Below are positions 15,811 through 24,639 of a stretch of DNA of 64,000 nucleotides, one piece after another. The stretch is taken from assembly GCF_016863435.1 (NCBI RefSeq), contig NZ_BOOW01000019.1:1-64000 (forward strand), written 5' to 3'. Numbering within the stretch: the first letter of the stretch is position 1; each line of letters opens with the position of its first letter. This DNA is from Sinosporangium siamense (lineage in GTDB: Bacteria > Actinomycetota > Actinomycetes > Streptosporangiales > Streptosporangiaceae). Both the position numbers and the translations under genes were made by a program. Below the pieces are notes generated by a model, which ran no database searches, was not told the origin of the DNA, and saw only the letters and a program-made list of their open reading frames with translations.

Positions 15811-18045
15811 TCAAGCGCGCAGCTTGGACGAGATCCGCTTGAAGACGCGGTCCCACTCCGAGCCGAACGGGTTGTCCTGCACGAGATAGGTCCACGTGCT
15901 GCTCGGCCGCTTCATCTCCGCCGGCATCGTGAACCCCTCGGCGTTGATCTCGGCCTCGGCGAAGGTCTTCAGCGAGTTGCTCTCCACCTCCGCCATGAAC
16001 GTGGCGTAGGCCGGCACCGCCTCGCGGTGGAACTCGTCGATGGGGCTCATCCGGCCGAGCGCGCGCAGGTGGATGCCCTCACGCAGGTCGTTGAGGAACG
16101 CCAGGTGGTCGGCCCACCCGCGGTCCAGGTGATAGAGCACGATCATGCGGGCGGCCTCGTGCAGCACCTCCTCCGGCGCCGTCTCGCGCAGCTCCGCCCA
16201 GCGTGCCGGATCGGCCTCGGCGAGCCCCTCGCCCGCGGAGTTCTCCCGCAGCACCTTGTCCCTGCGCGCAAGGACAAGGTCGCGCTGCCGTTCGAGCAGG
16301 CGGGTGTAGCGCCAGGTGTTGCGGTGGATCTCCAGGTTGACGCCCTCGGCGACACGCTGGGCGTGGCCGACGAGATAGGCCGCGCGGCGGTGCCGCACGA
16401 CACCGTCGGCGTCGGGGGCGGGCGGCCGCTCCTCAGGCGCGTATTGCGTGATGAGGTCGTCGTCGAGGGCCACGAAGAACACCGAGCCGCCCGGGTCGCC
16501 CTGGCGGCCGGCGCGGCCGCGCAACTGGTCGTCGAGGCGGCTGCTGGTGTGGCGGCCCGAGCCGATGACGTAAAGGCCGCCGAGTTCGGCGACGCCGTCG
16601 CCTAGGCGGATGTCGGTGCCTCGCCCCGCCATCTGCGTGGACACCGTGATCGCGCCGGGCTCGCCGGCGCGGGCCACGATGGTCGCCTCCTCGGCGTCGT
16701 TCTTGGCGTTGAGCACGACACACTCAAGCCCCTCGGCGCGAAGCAGGCCGGCCAGGTCCTCGGACTCGGCTACGTCGAGCGTGCCGATCAGAATGGGACG
16801 GCCCGTGGCGTGATGGGTGGAGATCTCCTCCACCAGGGCGCGGCGCTTGTCGGCGAGGGTGGCGTAAAGCCGGTCGTCGGCGTCGACCCGCACACACGGC
16901 CGGTTGGGCGGGATGACCGCGACGTGCAGGTTGTAGAACTCGCGGAGTTGCTCACCCACCGCCACCGCCGTGCCCGTCATGCCGCACACCTGCGGATAAC
17001 GCGTCAGCATGCCCTGCACGGTGATCGAGTCGAGGATCTCGCCCGTCTCGCTCGGGGGCAGGGCCTCCTTGGCCTCCACGGCGGCCTGCAGCCCGTCCGG
17101 CCACCGCTGGAGCAGCGCGACCCGCCCCCGCGAGGGGTTGATCAGGTGGACCTTGCCCTCGCGCACGATGTAGTCGACGTCCTTGGTCAGCAGGGCGTGC
17201 GCGTGCAGGGCGAGGTTGATGTCGGTGATCTGCGCCGGGTCCTCGTAGAGGTCGGTCACGTCGAGGGCCTGCTCGACGGCGTCGATGCCCTTGGGGGTGA
17301 GATAGACGTTGCGCGCCTGATCGTCGATCTCGTAGTGGTAGCCCCGCACGAGACGCCGCACCAGCGCCGCCGTCTCGGGGACGGCGTTGCCGCGGTCGGC
17401 CGCGCCCGCCATCACGAGCGGCACCTTGGCCTCGTCCACCAGCACCGAGTCGGCCTCGTCGACCAGCGCCACCTCGGGCTCGGTCATCACGAGAGCGTCC
17501 ACGTCGGTGCAGAGCCGGTCGCGCAGGACGTCGAACCCGATCTCGCTGACCGAGCCGTATGTCACATCCTTCGCATAAGCCGCCTTGCGCTCCTCACGCG
17601 TGGAGTTCTGGTCGATCCATCCCACACTCACGCCGAGCGACTCGTAGAACGGACCCATCCACTCGGCGTCGCGCCGGGCGAGGTAGTCGTTCACCGAGAT
17701 CACGTGCACGCGCCTGCCCTGCAACGCGTAACCCGCAGCGGCGATCGCGCCAGAGAGGGTCTTGCCCTCGCCGGTCGCCATCTCCGCGACGTTGCCGGCG
17801 AGCAAGGCCAGCGCGCCGGTGAGCTGCACGTCGTAGGGCCTGAGTCCGAGCGTGCGGTCGGCGGCCTCGCGGGCGATCGCACAGAACTCGGCCAGGTCGT
17901 CGGCGGGCGGCGGGGGCAGTGCGTCGAGTGCCTTGACTCGTTCCTCACGCTTGCCCGCCTCGGCGACCACCTTCAGGAAGGGGGTGAGATTTACTGAACC
18001 CGGCCGATCCAGAAATCGCCTGAACAGATCAGATATCGAGGCCAT
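15811..18045 (-). CDS. secA2: Accessory preprotein translocase ATPase SecA2
   Basis: The 744-residue protein has the SecA motor: Walker A EMATGEGKT (Lys95), SVNDYLARRDAEWMGP, the DEAD-type VDEADSVLVDEAKVPLV, and helicase motif VSTQMAGRGTDI followed by QLRGRAGRQGDPG. It lacks the C-terminal linker and zinc-binding tail of housekeeping SecA1 and is shorter, which fits actinobacterial SecA2 (exports a subset of proteins with SecYEG). The start at 18045 is fixed by GGAGGAAC directly upstream; a much longer open frame continues but has no support. It is next to the gvp locus, without evidence of a shared operon. Confidence 0.93.
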   Translation of the reverse strand: MASISDLFRRFLDRPGSVNLTPFLKVVAEAGKREERVKALDALPPPPADDLAEFCAIAREAADRTLGLRPYDVQLTGALALLAGNVAEMATGEGKTLSGAIAAAGYALQGRRVHVISVNDYLARRDAEWMGPFYESLGVSVGWIDQNSTREERKAAYAKDVTYGSVSEIGFDVLRDRLCTDVDALVMTEPEVALVDEADSVLVDEAKVPLVMAGAADRGNAVPETAALVRRLVRGYHYEIDDQARNVYLTPKGIDAVEQALDVTDLYEDPAQITDINLALHAHALLTKDVDYIVREGKVHLINPSRGRVALLQRWPDGLQAAVEAKEALPPSETGEILDSITVQGMLTRYPQVCGMTGTAVAVGEQLREFYNLHVAVIPPNRPCVRVDADDRLYATLADKRRALVEEISTHHATGRPILIGTLDVAESEDLAGLLRAEGLECVVLNAKNDAEEATIVARAGEPGAITVSTQMAGRGTDIRLGDGVAELGGLYVIGSGRHTSSRLDDQLRGRAGRQGDPGGSVFFVALDDDLITQYAPEERPPAPDADGVVRHRRAAYLVGHAQRVAEGVNLEIHRNTWRYTRLLERQRDLVLARRDKVLRENSAGEGLAEADPARWAELRETAPEEVLHEAARMIVLYHLDRGWADHLAFLNDLREGIHLRALGRMSPIDEFHREAVPAYATFMAEVESNSLKTFAEAEINAEGFTMPAEMKRPSSTWTYLVQDNPFGSEWDRVFKRISSKLRA

Positions 18046-18367
18046 AGTTCCTCCAACGACTCGCCTGTTCGAGCCGTTCCCTTGGTCAGGTTGCGTGGGT
18101 GGACGGCGGCGCCGCCGCGCTCGGACCAGGATCCCAGGTCTCGGCCCGGCCGTACATGATCGCTCAGTTCTTATTTCCCGCCCGGCCACGATGTGCGGGC
18201 CGGTTCTGTACGGCTTGCGCCGTACCGGCCGGGGCTCTTGCCTTGGCGTGGGAAGACCGGTCTTCGCCGGGGGCAGGCCTGCCGGCCCAGGTCCAGGGCC
18301 GCCTGCACGGCGAAGGGGGATCCGTGACATCCGCACGGATCCCCCTTTTTTCCGCCTTCCCGCCCGG
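18046..18367. other. Intergenic region between copper ATPase and secA2
   Basis: This 322-bp stretch contains the secA2 promoter region, an inverted repeat GTACGGC/GCCGTAC near 18213-18230 and a strong terminator with a T tract oriented for plus-strand transcripts. I found no protein gene that I would defend. Confidence 0.55.
18315..18351 (+). terminator. Canonical intrinsic terminator (plus-strand orientation)
   Basis: An 11-bp perfect stem (GGGGGATCCGT at 18315-18325 with 18335-18345) is followed directly by a run of six or more T. The T tract is on the plus strand, whereas both neighbouring genes are on the minus strand. The same hairpin could also act, without U tract, behind the copper ATPase. 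Confidence 0.8.
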
Positions 18368-20605
18368 TCAGCCGTGGAGCCTCACCCCGCGCAGAAGCTG
18401 CGCGTTGAGCGCGACCACGATCGTGGACAGGCTCATCAGCACCGCACCGACCGCCGGGGCGAGCGTGATGCCCCATCCGGCGAGGACACCCGCGGCCAGC
18501 GGGATGGCGGCCAGGTTGTAACCCGTGGCCCAGGCGAGGTTCTGCAGCATCTTGCGATAGCTCGCCTTCGACAGGCGGAGGATGCCGAGCACCCCGCGGG
18601 GGTCGTCGCTCGCGAGCACCACACCCGCCGACTCGATGGCCACGTCGGTGCCGGCGCCGATCGCGATGCCGACGTCGGCCCTGGCCAGCGCGGGGGCGTC
18701 GTTGACACCGTCGCCGACCATGGCCACCGTGAGACCGCGCTGCTTGAGCTCGGCCACCTTGGCGTCCTTGTCCTCGGGGAGCACCTCGGCGAAGGTCTCG
18801 TCCACGCCGAGCTCGGCCGCCACCGCCTCGGCCACCTGACGGGCGTCACCGGTGATCATTACGACCCGTTTGCCGAGCGCGTGCAGCTCGCGGATCGCCT
18901 CCCGCGACTCGGGCCTGATCGCGTCCTCCAGTGCGAGCGCTCCCACGACCCGGCCGTCGGCCACCACGTGGAGCACGGCGGCGCCGCGCGCCCGCCACTC
19001 CTGCGCGGGTAGCTCGGCCAGACCCAGCTCGCGCAGGAGGGCGGGGCCGCCGATGGCCACCGTGCGGCCGTCCACCTCGGCCTGGACGCCGCGGCCGGTC
19101 ATCGAGCGGAAGCCCGAGGCGATCGGGAGCGCTCCCGTCTCCTTGGCCGCCGCCACGATCGCCCGCGCGAGCGGGTGCTCGCTGTCGGCCTCGACCGCCC
19201 CCGCCAGCTTGAGCAGCGAGGTCTCGTCGCCGTCGACCGCGTGGACGCCGGTCACCTCGGGCTCGCCCTTGGTCAGGGTGCCGGTCTTGTCGAACAGCAC
19301 CGCGTCGACCGTGCGCATGCGCTCAAGGGCCAGGCGGTCCTTGACGAGGATGCCGCTGCGGGCGCTCATCGCCGTCGAGATCGCGATCACCAGGGGAATG
19401 GCCAGCCCGAGGGCGTGGGGGCAGGCGATGACGAGGACCGTGACGGTGCGCTCGACCGCCTCGCCCAGCTCGCCGAGGAGCGCCCAGACCACGAAGGTGA
19501 GCACACCGGCTCCCGCCGCCACATAGAAGAGGAGCGCCGCCGCCCGGTCGGCCAGCGCCTGGGCGCGCGACCTCGACGCCTGAGCCTGCTCGACGAGCCT
19601 GCGGATGCCCGCGAGTGTCGTGCCCTCGCCGACGGCCTCGATGCGCACCCGCACCGCGGAGTCGGTGGCCACGGTGCCCGCCACGGCCCGGTCGCCCACG
19701 CCCTTGGTGACGGGACGCGACTCACCGGTCAGCATCGACTCGTCGAACGCCGCCTCACCGTCGATGATCAGCCCGTCCGCCGGCACCCTGCCGCCCGAAC
19801 GCACGAGCACCACGTCGCCCTCGCGCAGGTCCGACACCGGCACGCTCTCGGTGCCGTCGGGGGTCACCCGGTCGGCCTCGTCGGGGAGCAGCGCCGCCAG
19901 CGCGTCGAGTGCGCTCGACGCCTGTCCCAGCGCTCGCATCTCCAGCCAGTGGCCGAGCAGCATGATGTCGATCAGCAGCGCCAGCTCCCACCAGAAGTCG
20001 AGCTGGAAGTAGCCGAACGCGGTCGCGAGGCTCGCCGCGAAGGCGACGGCGATCGCGAGGCTGATCAGCAGCATCATGCCGGGGCGGCGGTCCTTCGCCT
20101 CCTGGAATCCGCCGGTGAGGAAGGGCTGCCCGCCGTAGAAGAACACGATGGTGCCGAGCACCGGGGCCAGCCACGCAGAGCCGGGGAAGTGCGGCGGGGT
20201 GAAGCCGAACCACTCCTGGATCATGTGGCTGTAGATGATGATCGGCACTGTCAGGATCAGGCTGATCCACAGACGGTCCCGGAACTGCGCGGCGTGGTCA
20301 CCGTGCCCTCCGTGCGCGCCATGTCCGCCGTGACCCCCGTGCCCGCCCTGCTCGTGTGTGCCGTGCGCGGCGGCATCGTGCGCGGCGTGCTTGGCGTGCC
20401 TGCCTTCCCGTCCCGTGGACACGGCGGCGGCGGGTGCGGCATGGGCGGCGTGGTCACCGTGACCTTCGCCGTGTGCTCCATGGCCGCCCTCTCCACCGCG
20501 GTGATGGCGACCACCGGGTGTGGCGTTCGTCACGTCTGTCTCTCCGGCGTGGTGGGTGTCCCGGTGGGCGCCGGATTCGTGGGCGTCCGGCTGCTGGGGT
20601 CGCAT
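18368..20605 (-). CDS. copB: Copper-translocating P1B-type ATPase, CopB-like (CPH)
   Basis: The 745-residue protein begins with about 105 residues packed with His (HGGHGGHGGHGAHGGHGDH), a metal-binding tail that replaces the usual CxxC domains. It has the P-type ATPase signatures LTGES, DKTGTLTKGEPE (phosphorylated Asp near residue 439) and GDGVNDAPAL. The membrane metal site is Cys-Pro-His (about residues 395-397), diagnostic of the CopB/P1B-3 group, which exports copper at the plasma membrane. GAGGAGG upstream supports the start at 20605. A CsoR-type palindrome lies about 30 bp upstream of the start codon, so copper induction is likely. No csoR gene is in this window. Confidence 0.93.
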   Translation of the reverse strand: MRPQQPDAHESGAHRDTHHAGETDVTNATPGGRHHRGGEGGHGAHGEGHGDHAAHAAPAAAVSTGREGRHAKHAAHDAAAHGTHEQGGHGGHGGHGAHGGHGDHAAQFRDRLWISLILTVPIIIYSHMIQEWFGFTPPHFPGSAWLAPVLGTIVFFYGGQPFLTGGFQEAKDRRPGMMLLISLAIAVAFAASLATAFGYFQLDFWWELALLIDIMLLGHWLEMRALGQASSALDALAALLPDEADRVTPDGTESVPVSDLREGDVVLVRSGGRVPADGLIIDGEAAFDESMLTGESRPVTKGVGDRAVAGTVATDSAVRVRIEAVGEGTTLAGIRRLVEQAQASRSRAQALADRAAALLFYVAAGAGVLTFVVWALLGELGEAVERTVTVLVIACPHALGLAIPLVIAISTAMSARSGILVKDRLALERMRTVDAVLFDKTGTLTKGEPEVTGVHAVDGDETSLLKLAGAVEADSEHPLARAIVAAAKETGALPIASGFRSMTGRGVQAEVDGRTVAIGGPALLRELGLAELPAQEWRARGAAVLHVVADGRVVGALALEDAIRPESREAIRELHALGKRVVMITGDARQVAEAVAAELGVDETFAEVLPEDKDAKVAELKQRGLTVAMVGDGVNDAPALARADVGIAIGAGTDVAIESAGVVLASDDPRGVLGILRLSKASYRKMLQNLAWATGYNLAAIPLAAGVLAGWGITLAPAVGAVLMSLSTIVVALNAQLLRGVRLHG

Positions 20606-20633
20606 TCTGCCTCCTCAATCCGCTGCCAGTGAT

Positions 20634-20650
20634 ATACCCCCAGGGGGTAT
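20634..20650. promoter_or_regulatory. CsoR-type copper-responsive operator
   Basis: ATACCCCCAGGGGGTAT is a perfect 17-bp palindrome upstream of the copper ATPase. It matches the known CsoR recognition pattern of a G-tract/C-tract palindrome flanked by TAT. CsoR releases DNA when Cu(I) binds, so the site should derepress the ATPase under copper stress. Confidence 0.85.
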
Positions 20651-20800
20651 CTTCGCAAACAACGACTCCTACCAGCACTATTCCCGGGGCCCTGAGCTCA
20701 ATCCTGAGATGGCGATCGAGGTCACCCAAAGTCCTTAAGCTGTGGGGGTGACCCTTGACACCTGTCCTTATAGCCCCCTGCGCAGATCCGGTGCTCGCCC

Positions 20801-21664
20801 ATGACATGGGTGGGGGTGTCCATCGCCCTCGTCGGCGCTCTCGGATATGCGCTCGGCGCGGCATTGCAGCAATACGAAGCGGTTGAGCTCGGAGCCTCGC
20901 TCAAGCTTATGAGACGCCCGAGATGGTGGATCGGCGGCATCATCGGTTTCACCGGCGCCTGCCTCCACGCCGTCGCGCTGAGCTTCGCCCCCCTGGTCGC
21001 GGTTCAGCCCGTGAGCGTCGCGACCCTGGTGTTCGCGGTGCCGCTGGCGGCGATGCTCCACGGCAGGAAGCCCCACCGCGCGGAGATCCTCGGCTCGGTC
21101 GCCGTGACGGTCGGCCTGATCGGCATCATGCTGCTCGTGCCCGAGCACGACGCCAAGCCTGTGCTGTCCGACCGGTCCGCGCTCGCGTTCCTCGCCACGA
21201 TCCTGGTCATCGCCGTGCTGAGCAACCTCGTCGCCCGCAAGGCGCAAGGCCCCACCAAGGCCCTGCTCCTCGCCATCGGCGCGGGCGCGGTCACCGCGAC
21301 GGTCTCGACCTTCGTGCGGGTCGTCGGCGGTGGTTTCGAGGGGGACTTCGGCCACTTCATCCACTGGTTCAGCCTGGTCATCCCGATCATGTTGATGGTC
21401 GCGGTGGTGCTGCTCCAGCATTCGTACGCCGTGGGCTACTTCGGCATCGCCTACGCGGGTGTGCAGGTCGTCGACCCGATCACCTCCGTGCTCGCCGGCG
21501 CGATCCTCCTCGGCGAGCCCCTCCCGTCAGGCGTCGGCAACGTGGTCCCCGCCATGCTCGCCGCCGCTCTGCTCATCGGCGGCACGGTCACCCTCGGCCG
21601 CCTCACCCCCGACCGCTCACACAAGGTGGCCGTGACCGAACCGGTCAAAGCCTCCGTGAGCTAA
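20801..21664 (+). CDS. DMT-superfamily membrane transporter
   Basis: A 287-residue integral membrane protein with nine or ten predicted hydrophobic helices arranged as two EamA/DMT-like halves (GALGYALGAALQQYEAVELG; PLVAVQPVSVATLVFAVPLA; GVQVVDPITSVLAGAILLGE). The second half carries the typical last-helix pattern GEPLPSGVGNVVPAMLAAAL. The substrate is unknown. It is divergent from the copper ATPase and could share the intergenic promoter zone. No strong ribosome-binding site is visible, so the start is tentative; an ATG at 20806 lies out of frame. Confidence 0.85.
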   Translation: MTWVGVSIALVGALGYALGAALQQYEAVELGASLKLMRRPRWWIGGIIGFTGACLHAVALSFAPLVAVQPVSVATLVFAVPLAAMLHGRKPHRAEILGSVAVTVGLIGIMLLVPEHDAKPVLSDRSALAFLATILVIAVLSNLVARKAQGPTKALLLAIGAGAVTATVSTFVRVVGGGFEGDFGHFIHWFSLVIPIMLMVAVVLLQHSYAVGYFGIAYAGVQVVDPITSVLAGAILLGEPLPSGVGNVVPAMLAAALLIGGTVTLGRLTPDRSHKVAVTEPVKASVS

Positions 21665-21945
21665 ACACACTCCACGACACGAGCGACGGGCCCCGGCGGC
21701 TCGACAGGTGTCACACGGTTTCCAGGAAAAGCGCCCCTGCCTGGCACGGCCGCGGTACGGCGGGAGCCCAGGCGGAGGCGGGCGGAACCCGTGGCGGCGT
21801 CCCAGAACCTGGCTTAGGTGTGTTAATTCCATCACCTTTGCCGCGAGGGTGATGCGAGGCGGGTGCCTGTGGGTATTTCATTGCCGGTGGATCTTCATCG
21901 TGGCAGATCCGTGACCTATTCGACCCTTATTCTCGGGGGTTCGCT

Positions 21946-22713
21946 GTGCCCGGCGGATCAATCTATGTGCCCCGCGACGACAAATTCACCGGTCAGTCGC
22001 CTCCGCAGATGTACGAGAAGTTCTGGGTCGAGGCCAGCCAGGCGCGCCAGCGGTCCAGGGCCGTCAAGGCGGGCTTCGGGGCCGTCGCCGGATTTCTGCT
22101 GGCGCTGAGGTTCTCCATCCCGGCGCCGGTGATCGTCGCGCTTCTCGTCGCGGCGGGTACGGCTGCGGTCGACCTGTTCCTGGTGTGGCACGCCCACCGT
22201 GCGACCGCCGTGTGGCGCGGCGCGCGCAGGGGCGAGGTCATCAGTGCGCGGCGCCTGCGCCGCGGTCTCACCAAGCACGGCTACCGCGTGCTGAACGGCC
22301 GCGCCATCCGCGGCAAGACCTCGATCGACCACCTGGTCATCGGTCCCGCCGGCGTGTGGATCGTCGACAACGAGGCATGGGGTCCCGACATCGACATCGC
22401 GACCTACAACGGGCGGCTGTTCCTCGGCGAAAAGTACGGCTCGAAGGAGGCCAAGGGCCTGGTCGACGCGGCCGAGGCGTTCTCCGAGGTGCTGGTGCGC
22501 GAGGCGGGGATGCCGGTGACCATCGAGCCGCTGCTCGCCGTGCACGGCGGTGTGCTGCCGCGCGGCGGCATGGTGAGCGCCGAAGGGCTCACCCTGCTCA
22601 AGCCGCGGCTGCTCGCGCGCTACATCCTCTCCCGCGAAGACGAGGTGCTCACCGAAGAGCAGGTCGAGCTGCTCGCGCGCACGGCGGCACGGGAGCTCCA
22701 GAAGCTCAGCTGA
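21946..22713 (+). CDS. Nuclease-related (NERD) domain membrane protein
   Basis: A 255-residue protein with two hydrophobic helices at about residues 45-85 followed by a NERD domain (GEVISARRLRRGLTKHGYRV, SIDHLVIGPAGVWIVDNEAW). The SIDHLV segment holds the conserved Asp of the family. NERD domains resemble restriction-type nucleases, but most actinobacterial members are uncharacterised. The GTG at 21946 is the chosen start. Upstream, CATCACC-N11-GGTGATG (21830-21854) is a possible operator or leader hairpin. Confidence 0.85.
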   Translation: MPGGSIYVPRDDKFTGQSPPQMYEKFWVEASQARQRSRAVKAGFGAVAGFLLALRFSIPAPVIVALLVAAGTAAVDLFLVWHAHRATAVWRGARRGEVISARRLRRGLTKHGYRVLNGRAIRGKTSIDHLVIGPAGVWIVDNEAWGPDIDIATYNGRLFLGEKYGSKEAKGLVDAAEAFSEVLVREAGMPVTIEPLLAVHGGVLPRGGMVSAEGLTLLKPRLLARYILSREDEVLTEEQVELLARTAARELQKLS

Positions 22714-22966
22714 TCCCGGCCCGGACGACGCCGGCCCCGTGACCTCACCCCGGTTCGAAGCGAGGCGCCCGGTGCGGTGCCACTCCTTTCGCGATGCTCA
22801 AATCCCGGCAGTGGGGTGGCACAAGTGCACTGTCGTGAGCCAAGGTATACGAGTGGTCGCCGGGTCTCGCCTTCTCCTGCCGGGGGTGGGCCATGCCCGG
22901 CCACATTCCCCGGCACTACCATCTCCGGAGCACCAAGATCCTGTTGACCGGCACCGGAACGACCAA

Positions 22967-23809
22967 ATGGATGATCATGAAGAGGGTGAGCGCCCCGACC
23001 CCGCGGGTGATCTGTGCCACCTGTTCGCCGATGAGCAGCCGGGACGGACGTTATCGGTCGAGCTTCCACAGGGCTCCCTCGTCTGGCCCGATCCCGACTA
23101 TCTCGAACGGGTGCCGGCGCGGCCCGCGTTCTGGCTCAGCGACGAGCCGGTCACGGGCGAGCTGTGGAGCCGTCTGAGAGCCGACCATCCCCGTTCGGGG
23201 CTCTGGCCGCTGCTGCTTGACGACTCCGCGCAGCCGTGGTGGGCGGGGCAGGTGGCCCCCGAGTCCGCCGCTGAGATCGACAACTACAGCGCTTCGGCGT
23301 TCATGTATGAAGTCTGGTCCGACATGCTGGACCCGCTCCGCACGGGCCCTGATTACGATCTGGGGGACCTCTCGCCCTTCGAGGGATTGTGCCCCGGGTT
23401 AGCGGCCCCCGGCCGTGTCATGTACGACCCCGACGCCCTGGCCGACGCCTGCGCCCGCGCCCTTGACGGAGGCGGCACCCCGCTCGGCCTCGTGGCCGCC
23501 TCGCGCGGCGCCGACAGCCTGGCCGTCATGGGCTGGCAGGGGGCGCTCAACCACAACAAGTGGACGGCTCCGCTGGCCGCCGTGGTGCGCAGTTGGGAGG
23601 AGCGCTTCGGCGCCCGCATCGTACGGCTGGGCTTCAACACCATGGACTTGAGCGTGGCCGCCCCTCCGGTCACCACACGCCATGCTCTGCATGTGGCGGC
23701 CGAGCACTGGACTTTCTGTCCGGACAACGTCTACCAGGGGCCCGGCACGCTGGAGGACTACGCCGAGGTGATCCGCGGCCGTACGGTCTGGTCATTCTGG
23801 TGGGATTAG
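22967..23809 (+). CDS. DUF4253 domain protein
   Basis: A 280-residue cytoplasmic protein; the C-terminal half (AAPLAAVVRSWEERFGARIV followed by RLGFNTMDLSVAAPP, and the end GTLEDYAEVIRGRTVWSFWW) matches the DUF4253 family, which is common in actinomycetes and has no established function. The start is uncertain: I use the ATG at 22967 because the open frame before it looks noncoding. It ends shortly before a T-rich hairpin. Confidence 0.75.
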   Translation: MDDHEEGERPDPAGDLCHLFADEQPGRTLSVELPQGSLVWPDPDYLERVPARPAFWLSDEPVTGELWSRLRADHPRSGLWPLLLDDSAQPWWAGQVAPESAAEIDNYSASAFMYEVWSDMLDPLRTGPDYDLGDLSPFEGLCPGLAAPGRVMYDPDALADACARALDGGGTPLGLVAASRGADSLAVMGWQGALNHNKWTAPLAAVVRSWEERFGARIVRLGFNTMDLSVAAPPVTTRHALHVAAEHWTFCPDNVYQGPGTLEDYAEVIRGRTVWSFWWD

Positions 23810-23811
23810 CG

Positions 23812-23837
23812 GAGATGATCGTGAATCTCTTTTTTTT
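23812..23837 (+). terminator. Short hairpin with U8 tract
   Basis: GAGAT (23812-23816) can pair with ATCTC (23825-23829), and eight T residues follow (23830-23837). It is directly downstream of the DUF4253 gene. The stem is short, but the T run is very unusual for this G+C content. Confidence 0.6.
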
Positions 23838-24054
23838 CTGCCCAAACCACTGCCGTATCGGCAACATCTCCAGTAACTCTGGTCACAGAGGTATGGGCTT
23901 TGAGAATCGTGCGATCGATCTTGGGGGAGTCCGGTAGGCGGCGCGTTTTTCCGGGTTTTGCGGTGATGCCAAGTCCTCCAGACCCTGATCTACCCGAGGT
24001 TTTTGCCTTCGGCCCGCAGAAGGTAGATCTTCTGCCCCTTTCATGGCGTTCCGT

Positions 24055-24082
24055 TTGCTTTGTCCGGTTTTCTCTGTAGAGT
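24055..24082 (+). promoter_or_regulatory. Probable promoter of the riboswitch transcript
   Basis: TTGCTT (24055-24060) and TAGAGT (24077-24082) are spaced by 16 nt and lie immediately upstream of the c-di-AMP riboswitch. A 7-bp inverted repeat (GCAGAAG/CTTCTGC, 24016-24035) sits further upstream. Confidence 0.5.
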
Positions 24083-24084
24083 CC

Positions 24085-24247
24085 ATAACCAACGTAAGCG
24101 GTCGGTGAGCTCGACCTTCAAGAGAAGGCGGCCGACCGGCGCCGAGTCCCGAAAGGGAGCCGGGGACCCAAGATCCTTTGGGGTGAATCCGCGTCAGCGG
24201 TAGGGCTAAACCTCCAGCCCGAACCCGTCAGCTAACCCGGTAGGCGT
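24085..24247 (+). ncRNA. c-di-AMP riboswitch (ydaO/yuaA leader)
   Basis: The conserved core of the ydaO class is present in order: GCCGAGTCCCGAAAGGGAGC, GGGGACCCAAGATCC, TTTGGGGTGAATCCGCG, GGTAGGGC, CAGCCCGAACCCGTCAGC, TAACCCGGTAGGC. The class binds cyclic di-AMP and in actinomycetes often precedes cell-wall hydrolase or resuscitation-factor genes, turning them off when c-di-AMP is high. Here it precedes a secreted RlpA-like protein. Boundaries are approximate. Confidence 0.94.
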
Positions 24248-24639
24248 GATGAGAGGAGACACCCCCATGCGTCAACTTCCACCCTCACCGGCAGGGTCAG
24301 GCTCGTAAGCCTCCCAGTCCCATCGCGAGCCACATGCCCGATGGGACCCCGTGAGCCCCATTGCTCCAAGGTGGGCTGCGCCTGACCAGGTAGATCCACC
24401 TGAGTTCCGAGTCGGTCACTCCGGCCGGTGTGGCGCATGAGGCGGCTCCCCGCTACATCTACATCCCCCAAATCGTTATCAAGCCCCCCGTAGGCGTGTT
24501 TCGCACTGTCTTGGTGCCTTTTGCCCGGTGGTCCTTGGTTCGCAGCTCCCGTGAACGCGGCCCCGTGAACGCGCCCGGCCACGCGTCGTCCCCCTCGACG
24601 TCCTGGCTCGTCCTGTTCCCTCATGAAAGTGCCCCCATC
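24248..24639 (+). other. Long leader between riboswitch and RlpA-like gene
   Basis: Nearly 400 nt separate the aptamer from the start codon. A perfect 9-bp stem (GTCCCATCG at 24317-24325 with 24339-24347) could be part of the expression platform; there is no U run, so Rho-dependent or anti-terminator control is possible. In-frame upstream codons of the RlpA-like frame are open from 24430 but do not look like coding sequence. Confidence 0.5.

Noticed and set aside
18046-18336. Upstream extension of secA2 to give 841 residues
   Set aside because: The ATG at 18045 has an ideal GGAGGAAC and matches the usual SecA2 N-terminus; the extension is Arg/Pro-rich noise.
19175-20632. 485-residue plus-strand frame opposite the copper ATPase
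   Set aside because: The opposite strand holds all P-type ATPase motifs; this frame is their complement.
20755-20760. TTGACA upstream of the DMT transporter as a promoter
   Set aside because: The -35 box is perfect but no acceptable -10 box lies 16-19 nt downstream, so I did not call a promoter.
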